Source of the DNA: Rhodoferax aquaticus | GTDB lineage: Bacteria; Pseudomonadota; Gammaproteobacteria; Burkholderiales; Burkholderiaceae_C | Length of the DNA stretch: 64,000 bases | NCBI RefSeq assembly: GCF_006974105.1 | Contig: NZ_CP036282.1 | Span: 62,001-126,000 of the forward strand | Direction of reading: 5' to 3' | In this document: positions 53,353 to 61,424 of the stretch, piece after piece | Layout: every line of letters starts with the position of its first letter | How positions within the stretch are numbered: the first letter of the stretch is position 1 | Program-made: the position numbers and the translations under genes | Notes under the pieces: model-generated | Seen by the model: the letters and a program-made list of their open reading frames with translations, nothing else | What the model was told of the DNA's origin: nothing | Database searches by the model: none

Positions 53353-53431
53353 GCCAACGAGTATGCCTGCCTATGGCGCTATGTGGAGCCAGTCAGCAGC
53401 AAAACCGTGCGGCTTGGAATGGCAAGGTGGG

Positions 53432-53815
53432 CTAGGGTGGCGGTAGGCGTCGGGTAAACACGAGATGAAAGAACCCAGAGAGTGCTGCGCACGCTTGCGC
53501 GGTGGTCGCCATGCCAAGGGCTGTGGATTGGCTGAGCGTGAGCAGTGTGTCCACTTCAGACTTCGCGGCAGCAGAAATGGTCGACTTGTCCATGCATTCG
53601 CTGAGCGTCTTTGCGTCAGGCGCTTTTAAATACAGCAGTTCCTCACAGAACTTTGCACAGAGCAAGATGGTTTCACTATTGGCGGACTCGCCATTGCAGA
53701 ACGCAAACTCGACCTCCATCAAGCGCACCGCAAGAAAGTCTGTGACCCAAAAATTCTTCGGCTTGAGCTGCTCTTGCAACTGGTGGCAAAAGGCAAAGCG
53801 TTCGTCGTCTGTCAT
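53432..53815 (-). CDS. Hypothetical small protein
   Basis: 127 residues from MTDDERFAFCHQLQEQLKPK. Predominantly helical with cysteines (EFAFCNGESANSET, LLCAKFCEELLYLK, LSECMDKS). No signal peptide, membrane segment or known domain seen. It lies between DedA-like and metY on the same strand but is unlikely to be coupled to either. Confidence 0.6.
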   Translation of the reverse strand: MTDDERFAFCHQLQEQLKPKNFWVTDFLAVRLMEVEFAFCNGESANSETILLCAKFCEELLYLKAPDAKTLSECMDKSTISAAAKSEVDTLLTLSQSTALGMATTAQACAALSGFFHLVFTRRLPPP

Positions 53816-53886
53816 GGGCAAGAGCTGCGCTAGATTCCATCAGCCCAAGCGCACCGGCAAGCCAGTGTGCTTGGGCTGCTAGGCTG

Positions 53887-55182
53887 TTACACCTTGGACA
53901 AGGCCGCATCCAAGTCGGCCAGCAAGTCGTCAATGTGCTCAATGCCTACCGACAAGCGCACCGCATCTTCAGGCACACCGGCCTTGATCAACTCCGCAGG
54001 CGAGAGCTGGCGGTGGGTGGTGGACGCAGGGTGGGTGGCCAAAGACTTGGCGTCGCCAATGTTCACCAAGCGGGTAAACAGATTGAGCGCATCCAAGAAG
54101 CGCGCACCGGCTTCGCGGCCCGCACCCGCGGCCGACTTCACACCAAAGGTCAGCAAGCCAGAGGCTTTCCCGCCCAGGTACTTTTGGGCCAAAGCGTAGT
54201 CGGGGTGGCTCTCCAGAGCCGCGTAGTTCACCCATTGCACCTTGGGGTGCTTTTCTAGGAATTGAGCCACCTTGAGGGTGTTGTCGGTGATGCGTTCCAT
54301 GCGCAGGCTCAGGGTTTCAATGCCTTGCAAAATCAAGAACGCGTTGAACGGGGAGATGGCCGCGCCGGTATTGCGCAGCGGCACCACGCGGGCACGGCCA
54401 ATGTAGGCCGCAGGGCCCAGCGCTTCGGTGTACACCACGCCGTGGTAGCTCGCATCAGGCTCGTTCAGGCGCTTGAAGCGGGCTTTGTGCTCGGCCCAAG
54501 GGAACTTGCCGCTGTCCACGATCGCGCCACCAATGGTGGTGCCGTGGCCGCCCAAGTATTTGGTGAGCGAGTGCACCACGATGTCCGCACCGTGTTCAAA
54601 CGGACGCAGCAAATACGGGGTGGCCACTGTGTTGTCCACAATCAGTGGCACGCCATGGCGGTGGGCGATGGCGGCAATGGCCGCAATGTCAGTCACCGTG
54701 CCTTGTGGGTTGCTCAAAGACTCAATGAAAACCGCCTTGGTCTTGTCGTCAAACAAGCCTTCAAAGCTGGCCAGGTTGCGTGCATCGGCAAAGCGGGTGG
54801 TAATGCCAAACTGTGGCAGCGTGTGCGCCAGCAGGTTGTAGGTGCCGCCATACAAAGCGCTGGTGGCCACAATGTTGTCGCCCGCCTCAGCAATGGTTTG
54901 GATGGCATAGGTCACCGCCGCTTGGCCAGAGGCCAATGCCAGCGCGGCAATGCCGCCTTCCAAGGCCGCCACGCGCTTTTCCAGCACGTCTTGGGTCGGG
55001 TTCATGATGCGGGTGTAAATATTGCCCGGCACCTTCAGGTCGAACAAGTCAGCGCCGTGCTGCGCACTGTCAAACGCATAGGCTGCCGTTTGGTAAATCG
55101 GCACCGCCACGGCCTTGGTCGTGGGGTCTGGGCTGTAGCCCGCGTGAACCGATTTGGTTTCAAATTTCCAGCTGTCTGACAT
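53887..55182 (-). CDS. metY: O-acetylhomoserine sulfhydrylase (PLP-dependent)
   Basis: 431 residues, the usual length. Cys/Met-metabolism PLP family: FETKSVHAGYSPDPTTKAV, IYTRIMNPTQDVLEKRVAAL, TSALYGGTYNLLAHTLPQFG, and the cofactor lysine Lys208 in VVHSLTKYLGGHGT, with RFGxK-type tail LSVGIEHIDDLLADLDAALS. It makes homocysteine from O-acetylhomoserine and sulfide, in the cytoplasm, linking sulfate uptake to methionine. A palindrome lies about 80 bases upstream, between this gene and the divergent helicase gene. Confidence 0.95.
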   Translation of the reverse strand: MSDSWKFETKSVHAGYSPDPTTKAVAVPIYQTAAYAFDSAQHGADLFDLKVPGNIYTRIMNPTQDVLEKRVAALEGGIAALALASGQAAVTYAIQTIAEAGDNIVATSALYGGTYNLLAHTLPQFGITTRFADARNLASFEGLFDDKTKAVFIESLSNPQGTVTDIAAIAAIAHRHGVPLIVDNTVATPYLLRPFEHGADIVVHSLTKYLGGHGTTIGGAIVDSGKFPWAEHKARFKRLNEPDASYHGVVYTEALGPAAYIGRARVVPLRNTGAAISPFNAFLILQGIETLSLRMERITDNTLKVAQFLEKHPKVQWVNYAALESHPDYALAQKYLGGKASGLLTFGVKSAAGAGREAGARFLDALNLFTRLVNIGDAKSLATHPASTTHRQLSPAELIKAGVPEDAVRLSVGIEHIDDLLADLDAALSKV

Positions 55183-55259
55183 GCGTTTCTCCGTTGTGTT
55201 TGTAGGGATTGAAAGACTGTGCAGATAACTCTAAAGCACCTAGTCCCGAACTCAAAAGA

Positions 55260-55281
55260 ATATTAAGTAGGGTCTTAATAT
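55260..55281. promoter_or_regulatory. 22-bp AT-rich palindrome upstream of metY and the helicase operon
   Basis: Arms ATATTAAG and CTTAATAT around TAGGGT. It lies about 78 bases from the metY start and about 143 from the helicase start, in a strongly AT-rich stretch unlike its surroundings. It is probably a repressor or activator site for one of the two divergent units. It does not fit the MetR (TGAA-N5-TTCA) pattern. Confidence 0.5.
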
Positions 55282-55423
55282 CAATATGTGGCTAAAGAAG
55301 TGGCGGGCAGGGTGCAATCCGTGTGCTCCGCGCCCCATGCAAAAAAGCCCGCTGAATCATCGGGCCCCCTCTCAAGCCGTATGGGCCGCGCTATATAGTC
55401 GAAGGCTCAAGGGGAGAACACAC

Positions 55424-58303
55424 ATGCTGATCCAATCAGCCGACGATAAAACAGCACACACCACTGCGCACCATGCTAAATATTTCGCATGGGAGCTCAC
55501 ACGCCGCCGAGCAGCCTCTGAGGAGGACCGCCTAGCGCAGTCGCTGTTCGATGCCAGCGTTGACCTAAATCCTCATCAAATTGACGCAGCACTCTTCGCA
55601 CTGAATAACCCTCTCAGCAAAGGCGTGGTGCTGGCCGATGAGGTTGGCCTTGGTAAGACCATTGAAGCCGCGCTGGTGCTGTGTCAACTCTGGGCTGAGC
55701 GCAGGCGCCGCCTGCTGGTCATTTGCCCCGCTGCGCTGCGCAAACAATGGGCGCAGGAGCTGGCCGATAAGTTCAACCTGCCCGCTGAAGTGCTCGATGC
55801 GCGAACCTGGCACCGACTGCGTGAAGGCGGTATCTATGACCCATTGGACCGCGACGTCATCAGCGTCATGTCCATCCATTTCGCCGCCCGCATGGAAGCC
55901 CAATTGGCGGCTGTGCCCTGGGATGTTGTCGTCATTGATGAAGCCCACAAACTGCGCAACGCCCACCGCAAGAGCCATGAAACCGGGCAGGCACTCAAGC
56001 GCGCGTTGGCGGGCCGCAAGAAGCTGTTGCTGACAGCCACGCCCTTGCAAAACTCCTTGATGGAACTGTACGGACTCACCTCACTCATTGATGAAGAAAT
56101 ATTTGGCGACGAGCGTAGCTTTCGCTCGCAGTACAGCAGCATCGATGGCGACATCCAGTCTTTGCGCCGCCGCTTGCAGCCCTTCATCAAGCGCACCCTG
56201 CGCCGCGACGTTCTGGAGTACGTGCCGTACACCCAACGTCACGCGCTCACCACGCCGTTTTCTCCTTCTGAGGAGGAAGTCCGGTTTTATGAGCTGATCT
56301 CTGCCTACCTGCAGCGCGACTTCAGCTACGGCTTCCCAAGTCGCCAAAAGCACCTGGTGGCACTTATCTTGCGCAAGCTGCTGGCCTCGTCCACCGAAGC
56401 CGTGGTAGCCACGCTGGACGCCATCCGCACCCGGCTGCAGCGCTTGCTGGACAAGCAGACCATCGACGAAGAGTGGATTCAGCAGCTGATTGAAGACGAA
56501 GACCTCGACGAAGATTTGCTGGAAGACGACGACCCCGTTGCACCCAGCTCCGATGGCACGCCACCTGTGGACTACGCCCTGGTGCGCGAGGAGCTGGCAG
56601 AGCTAGATGGCTACCTGCGCCTGGCCCGCAACATCCGCGAAGACCAAAAGTCCCACGCGCTGTTGTCAGCGCTGCAGCAGGGCTTTGTGCGCATGGGCGC
56701 CATGGGGGCAGCCCGCAAGGCGGTGATCTTCACGGAGTCCCGCCGCACACAAGACTACCTGGCCCGCTACCTTGAAGCCCACGGTTACGCGGGCAAGGTC
56801 ACCATGTTCAGTGGCGGCAACCAAGGCCCTGCGTCTACCGGCATCTACCAGCGCTGGCTAGCCCAATACACCGGCAGCGACCGTGTGACGGGCTCCCCAG
56901 CCATAGACCGCCGCACCGCACTCATCGACCATTTCCGCCAAGAGTCTGAAATCCTCATCGCTACCGAAGCTGCGGCTGAGGGCGTCAACCTGCAGTTCTG
57001 TTCGCTCGTCGTCAACTACGACCTGCCCTGGAACCCCCAGCGCGTGGAGCAGCGCATTGGCCGCTGCCACCGCTACGGCCAGCGCTTTGACGTGGTGGTT
57101 ATCAACTTCCTGAACCAGCGCAACGCGGCTGATCAGCGTGTGCTGGAGCTGCTGCAAGACAAGTTCCACCTGTTCGACGGCGTGTTCGGTGCGTCTGACC
57201 AAGTGCTGGGCCAGATCGAAAGCGGCATGGACTTTGAAAAGCGCATCGCCGAGATTTACGACCGTTGCCGCACGCCCGCAGACATCGACGCTGCCTTTGC
57301 ACAACTCCGCACCGAGCTGGACGCCGATATCCAGGCCCGCATGCAAGAGACCGAAAAGCTTTTGCTGGAGCACTTTGACGCCGACATCCACGACCTGTTG
57401 CGCAGCCACAAAGAGCGCGCCGAAAGCCAGCTCGACCGCATTACCCGGTTTTTCTGGTGGCTCACGCAGTACGTGCTGACAGGTCTTGCCCGGTTCGACA
57501 CCGCCAAGTTGGGCTTTGACCTGCAACTGCCCCCCGTGGTGCAGGCACCCATTGGCGCTTACCAACTCATCCGCAAAGGCGAGCCCCCACCCGAACACGC
57601 CCGCGTCTACCGGCTCACCCATCCGTTGGGCCAGTACGTGCTCGACACCGGGCGCAGCTTGCAAGCGCCCCTGCAGAGTCTTACGTTTCACTACGGCAGC
57701 CACAAGCCCCGCATCAGCATGGTGGAACGACTGGTGGGCCAAAGCGGCTGGATGCAGCTCAGCCTGCTGGAGCTCGACAGCTTTCAGCACGAAGAGCACC
57801 TGGTGTTCACCGCCATGACCGACACCGGGGAAGTGCTGGACCAAGAAAGCTGCGAAAAGCTTTTCTACTTGCTGGCTACCACCACCGACCTGCAAACCAG
57901 CCCGCCCATGGAGCTGCAGGCCAACACCCAGCGCCAGTTAGAAGCCACCCTCAGCCGTGCGCTGGAGCTTAACGACCAGTTTTTCCAGCAAGAGCGCGAC
58001 AAGCTCGAAGCCTGGGCCGACGACCGCATCGCCTCCGCCGAGCTGGCCCTCAAAGACACCAAACTCAAGCTCAAAGGCCTCAAGCGCCAGGCCCGCATGG
58101 CCCTCAGCATGGAAGACGCAGAGCGCCTCCAACGCGACATTAGCAAGACCGAGACCGCCCAACGCCGCCAGCGGCAAGAGATATTTGCCGTGGAAGACGA
58201 AATCGAAGCCCGGCGCGACGCGCTCATTGCCGCCCTGCAAAAGCGCCTGCACCGCGCCAGCCGCAACCAGAGCCTGTTTGTGCTGCGCTGGAGCGTGGTG
58301 TGA
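55424..58303 (+). CDS. SNF2/RapA-like helicase of a restriction-type operon
   Basis: 959 residues from the ATG after AGGGGAG; an earlier in-frame ATG has no site. Helicase lobe 1: Walker A ADEVGLGKT (about 71-79), DEAH in VVIDEAHKLRN, LLLTATPLQNSLMELYGLTS. An acidic insert (EDEDLDEDLLEDDDP). Lobe 2: KAVIFTESRRTQDYLARYLE, ILIATEAAAEGVNLQF, and arginine-finger motif VEQRIGRCHRYGQ. A long C-terminal coiled coil (LKGLKRQARMALSMEDAERL). Similar to DrmD of DISARM and RapA. Expected to translocate on duplex DNA with the methyltransferase and nucleases downstream. No drmA, drmB or drmC is present. Confidence 0.9.
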   Translation: MLIQSADDKTAHTTAHHAKYFAWELTRRRAASEEDRLAQSLFDASVDLNPHQIDAALFALNNPLSKGVVLADEVGLGKTIEAALVLCQLWAERRRRLLVICPAALRKQWAQELADKFNLPAEVLDARTWHRLREGGIYDPLDRDVISVMSIHFAARMEAQLAAVPWDVVVIDEAHKLRNAHRKSHETGQALKRALAGRKKLLLTATPLQNSLMELYGLTSLIDEEIFGDERSFRSQYSSIDGDIQSLRRRLQPFIKRTLRRDVLEYVPYTQRHALTTPFSPSEEEVRFYELISAYLQRDFSYGFPSRQKHLVALILRKLLASSTEAVVATLDAIRTRLQRLLDKQTIDEEWIQQLIEDEDLDEDLLEDDDPVAPSSDGTPPVDYALVREELAELDGYLRLARNIREDQKSHALLSALQQGFVRMGAMGAARKAVIFTESRRTQDYLARYLEAHGYAGKVTMFSGGNQGPASTGIYQRWLAQYTGSDRVTGSPAIDRRTALIDHFRQESEILIATEAAAEGVNLQFCSLVVNYDLPWNPQRVEQRIGRCHRYGQRFDVVVINFLNQRNAADQRVLELLQDKFHLFDGVFGASDQVLGQIESGMDFEKRIAEIYDRCRTPADIDAAFAQLRTELDADIQARMQETEKLLLEHFDADIHDLLRSHKERAESQLDRITRFFWWLTQYVLTGLARFDTAKLGFDLQLPPVVQAPIGAYQLIRKGEPPPEHARVYRLTHPLGQYVLDTGRSLQAPLQSLTFHYGSHKPRISMVERLVGQSGWMQLSLLELDSFQHEEHLVFTAMTDTGEVLDQESCEKLFYLLATTTDLQTSPPMELQANTQRQLEATLSRALELNDQFFQQERDKLEAWADDRIASAELALKDTKLKLKGLKRQARMALSMEDAERLQRDISKTETAQRRQRQEIFAVEDEIEARRDALIAALQKRLHRASRNQSLFVLRWSVV

Positions 58304-58335
58304 CGTGTCGCCAAAACCCGAAAATGGCGACACGT
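58303..58335. repeat. 11-bp inverted repeat after the helicase gene
   Basis: Arms ACGTGTCGCCA and TGGCGACACGT, loop AAACCCGAAAA, starting at the last base of the helicase stop codon. No T-run follows, so it is not a standard terminator. The GTGTCG/CGACAC core recurs in two inverted repeats inside the yhcG gene of the same operon. Confidence 0.7.
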
Positions 58336-58437
58336 TGTCGTCTCATGTCGCTGCTGCGTACAGGTTCTGCACACCACGTTAGCCACGCCATACTTGGGCC
58401 ACACCCCGCAAACCCCTTATCGCACCTATAAGAAACC

Positions 58438-60336
58438 ATGACCAACACCACCAACCTCACCGAACTTGGCCACAGTCCCGACGCAATGGCCCAGCGCCAG
58501 GCCGAACTGCTGGCCCTGCTGCGCCAGACCGCTCCCGAAGTGGTGAGCGATAACCAGATCAAATTCGACAAACTCAAAGAACTGCTGGGCGAAGAGCGTA
58601 TTGCGCCCTCTGAACACTACGAGCTGAACTGGGCAGGCAAAACCGAAGCCCGGCGTGAAATACAAAAAACCAGCAGCCACACCCTTCGGCCAGACGCCAA
58701 CAACCCGGCCCAAGCCCAGCACATGCTCATAGAGGGCGAAAACCTGGAAGTGCTGCGCGTGCTGCAAAAAAGCTACTACGGCAAGGTGAAGATGATCTAC
58801 ATCGACCCGCCGTACAACACAGGCAACGACAGCTTTGTGTACCCGGACGACTATTCAGAAACGCTGGATGAATACCAGAAGCGCACGGGCGAGAAAAGTG
58901 CTGAAGGGTATTTGAATAAGCAAAGCCTTTGGAAGAAAAACAGCAAAGAGAGCGGTCAGTACCACAGCGCCTGGCTAAGCATGATGTACCCGCGCTTGTA
59001 TTTGGCGCGGAATTTGTTGCGGGATGACGGGGTTATTTTTATTTCGATTGATGACAACGAAGCGGCGAATTTGAAGTTGCTTTGTGATGAGGTGTTTGGG
59101 ACGGAATGTTTTGTCTGTGATGCAATTTGGCGTTCAAAAGACAACAGCAATAACGATGCCAAAACCTTTTCCTTTGATCACAATCACACTCTGATTTACT
59201 CAAAGTCATCTTCATGGGAGCCTGCAAAGCTTGATGACTCTTCGAAAAGAACCCACTTTAAAAATCCTGACGGAGACCCGAGAGGACCGTACTTTGATGG
59301 CAATCCATTAAATTCCCCAAATTACAGGGAAAATTTAGTTTATTTTTTGACTTCACCTAACGGGGTCGAGATTCGTCCGCCAAAAAATGGTTGGAGATGG
59401 TCTAAAGAGGTGATGGAGGAGAAAATAAAGAGCAGCGAAATAAGATATTCAGATGATGGGCAGTCCATAAAAAGACGAACCTATCTAAATGAAATGGTTG
59501 GTCTTCCACCATCTTCGCTCTGGATCGATCTGGAAAAAACTGGTCACAACAGGCAGGCCAAGTATGAACTGCTCAAGATAATTCCAGAGGATGTATTTGA
59601 CACCCCAAAGCCTGTAAAACTCATCAATTACATCATTCAACTCTGTGGTGCGGTAGATGGCGTCTATTTGGATTTTTTCGCAGGCAGCGGCACCACAGCT
59701 CACGCCGTAATGGAATTGAACGCTGAAGACGGCGGCAATCGCCGGTGCATCAGCGTGCAAATGCCCGAAGTACTTGAAGAAACCAGCGAAGCCTACAAAG
59801 CGGGCTACCGAACTATTGCCGACATCACCCGCGCCCGCATCGATAAGGTGATCTCCAAGCTCAAAGCCGAGCACCCCGACAAAACCGCCGATTTGGCCTG
59901 CGCCCATTTCACGTTGGTACCGAGCAACTTCAAGGTCTGGCGTGGCGACGTGGGCAGTGCCGACGCACTGCGCGAGCAGTTGGCCTTGTTCCAAAGTGCT
60001 GAAAAGGCTGGGCAAGCCCAAGCCACCGACGCGCAAACCGCCATGCTGGCCGAGCTGCTGCTCAAGCATGGCCTGGGCGCACTGGGGGTGCATGCGGTCA
60101 GCGCACCAAAGCTAGTGGCGGGCGTGACGGTGCACCGCGTGCTGCTGCCCGATGACAAGCACATGTGGCTGTGTTTTGAGCCCTACACCGATGCGCTGAA
60201 AGACGAGATGGTGAAAGCGCGCCCGGCGCAGGTGGTGCTGCTCAATTCGTGCTTTGTGGGTGACAAAGCCGACGAGCAGCTGTCCAACCTGCAACTGGAG
60301 CTGGCGGGGCTGGACATTGGCCTGACGGTGATTTGA
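58438..60336 (+). CDS. mod: Type III restriction-modification DNA methyltransferase (Mod), beta class
   Basis: 632 residues. Catalytic DPPY at 123-126 (IYIDPPYNTGND) precedes the SAM-binding FAGSGTT near 414-420, the beta-class order of N6-adenine Mod subunits. Between them lies the target-recognition region, whose DNA (about 59000-59640) is clearly more AT-rich than both flanks, so it has probably been swapped by recombination. Mod determines sequence specificity for both methylation and cleavage. It follows the helicase by 134 bases that contain an inverted repeat, and precedes yhcG by 8 bases. Confidence 0.95.
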   Translation: MTNTTNLTELGHSPDAMAQRQAELLALLRQTAPEVVSDNQIKFDKLKELLGEERIAPSEHYELNWAGKTEARREIQKTSSHTLRPDANNPAQAQHMLIEGENLEVLRVLQKSYYGKVKMIYIDPPYNTGNDSFVYPDDYSETLDEYQKRTGEKSAEGYLNKQSLWKKNSKESGQYHSAWLSMMYPRLYLARNLLRDDGVIFISIDDNEAANLKLLCDEVFGTECFVCDAIWRSKDNSNNDAKTFSFDHNHTLIYSKSSSWEPAKLDDSSKRTHFKNPDGDPRGPYFDGNPLNSPNYRENLVYFLTSPNGVEIRPPKNGWRWSKEVMEEKIKSSEIRYSDDGQSIKRRTYLNEMVGLPPSSLWIDLEKTGHNRQAKYELLKIIPEDVFDTPKPVKLINYIIQLCGAVDGVYLDFFAGSGTTAHAVMELNAEDGGNRRCISVQMPEVLEETSEAYKAGYRTIADITRARIDKVISKLKAEHPDKTADLACAHFTLVPSNFKVWRGDVGSADALREQLALFQSAEKAGQAQATDAQTAMLAELLLKHGLGALGVHAVSAPKLVAGVTVHRVLLPDDKHMWLCFEPYTDALKDEMVKARPAQVVLLNSCFVGDKADEQLSNLQLELAGLDIGLTVI

Positions 60337-60344
60337 AAGGGGCC

Positions 60345-61424
60345 ATGATGAACCCCATGCAGACATCAGGCGACGCCGCTCCCGTTTTGTTGAACGATGT
60401 GCGCCAGCTCATTGAGCAGGCGCGTGCGCATGTGGCTAGTGCGGCCAACAGTGTGCTTACGGTGCTGTACTGGCAGGTGGGTGAACGCATTCGCCGTGAG
60501 GTGTTGGGCGAAACCCGTGCCGATTATGGCGAGCAGATTGTGTCGACGCTGTCGACACAATTGGTACAGGCCTATGGCCGTGGGTTTTCTGAAAAAAGCC
60601 TTCGGCGCATGATCCAGTTCGCAGAGGTGTTTGCTGATGCGCAAATTGTCGCGACACTGTCGCGACAATTGAGCTGGAGCCATTTCATTGAAATCCTGCC
60701 GCTCAAGCAGCCGCTGGAGCGTGAGTTTTATGCCGAGATGTGCCGCATCGAACGTTGGAGCGTGCGCACCTTGCGCGAGCGCATTGGCAGCCAGTTATAT
60801 CTGCGCTCCAGCATTGCCAAAAAGCCGGAAGCCGCTATTGCCCAAGAACTGAGCCATTTGCGCGAAGGCGGGCAGATGACGCCCGATCTGGTGTTTCGCG
60901 ACCCCTACATGCTGGACTTTTTGGGCCTGCCTGAGGGCTACAGCGAGCGCGATTTGGAAAGTGCCATCTTGCGTGAGATGGAGCGCTTTTTGCTGGAGCT
61001 GGGCGCGGGCTTTACCTTTGTGGCGCGGCAAAAGCGCATCAGCGTGGGGGCGGACGATTTCTATCTGGACTTGTTGTTCTACCACCGGCACCTGCGCCGC
61101 TTGGTGGCGGTGGAGCTGAAGCTGGAGAAGTTTGCGCCCGCGCACAAAGGGCAGATGGAGTTGTACCTGCGTTGGCTGGACCAGAACGACCGCGCCGAGG
61201 GCGAGGCTTCGCCCATTGGCCTGATTTTGTGCGCCAGTGCTGACCGCGAGCAGGTGGAGCTGATGGATTTGGACAGCGCCAACATTCGGGTGGCGCAATA
61301 CCTGCACGCCTTGCCCGATGTGCAGGTGCTGCAGGCGCAGTTGCACCGCGTGGTGCAACTAGCGCGAGAGCGGCAGGCCCGGCAAGTGCTGGACGCGCTG
61401 CCCGACAACAAGGAACAGACATGA
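60345..61424 (+). CDS. YhcG/DUF1016 PD-(D/E)xK nuclease-like protein
   Basis: 359 residues from MMNPMQTSGD after AAAGGGG. N-terminal DUF1016 domain (NSVLTVLYWQVGERIRREVL, FSEKSLRRMIQFAEVFADAQ, SRQLSWSHFIEILPLK). The C-terminal PD-(D/E)xK nuclease fold has the metal-binding Asp in DDFYLDLLFYH and the ELK in RLVAVELKLEKF. The family often accompanies restriction systems; the nuclease residues look intact. The coding sequence contains two perfect inverted repeats. The stop overlaps the start of the type III restriction gene by ATGA. Confidence 0.9.
   Translation: MMNPMQTSGDAAPVLLNDVRQLIEQARAHVASAANSVLTVLYWQVGERIRREVLGETRADYGEQIVSTLSTQLVQAYGRGFSEKSLRRMIQFAEVFADAQIVATLSRQLSWSHFIEILPLKQPLEREFYAEMCRIERWSVRTLRERIGSQLYLRSSIAKKPEAAIAQELSHLREGGQMTPDLVFRDPYMLDFLGLPEGYSERDLESAILREMERFLLELGAGFTFVARQKRISVGADDFYLDLLFYHRHLRRLVAVELKLEKFAPAHKGQMELYLRWLDQNDRAEGEASPIGLILCASADREQVELMDLDSANIRVAQYLHALPDVQVLQAQLHRVVQLARERQARQVLDALPDNKEQT
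60537..60561. repeat. Perfect inverted repeat inside yhcG, copy 1
   Basis: Arms ATTGTGTCGAC and GTCGACACAAT around GCT, encoding QIVSTLSTQL. Also a tandem repeat of GTCGAC. Confidence 0.8.
60644..60670. repeat. Perfect inverted repeat inside yhcG, copy 2
   Basis: Arms AATTGTCGCGAC and GTCGCGACAATT around ACT, encoding QIVATLSRQL. Same architecture as the repeat 83 bases upstream, with GTCGCGAC in place of GTCGAC. Confidence 0.8.

Noticed and set aside
55183..55423. SAM or SAH riboswitch upstream of metY
   Set aside because: No conserved riboswitch core could be recognised; only a palindrome and an AT-rich patch are visible.
56858..57895. 345-codon open frame on the minus strand across the helicase gene
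   Set aside because: It lies wholly inside a well-supported helicase gene, has no family motif and reflects high GC third positions.
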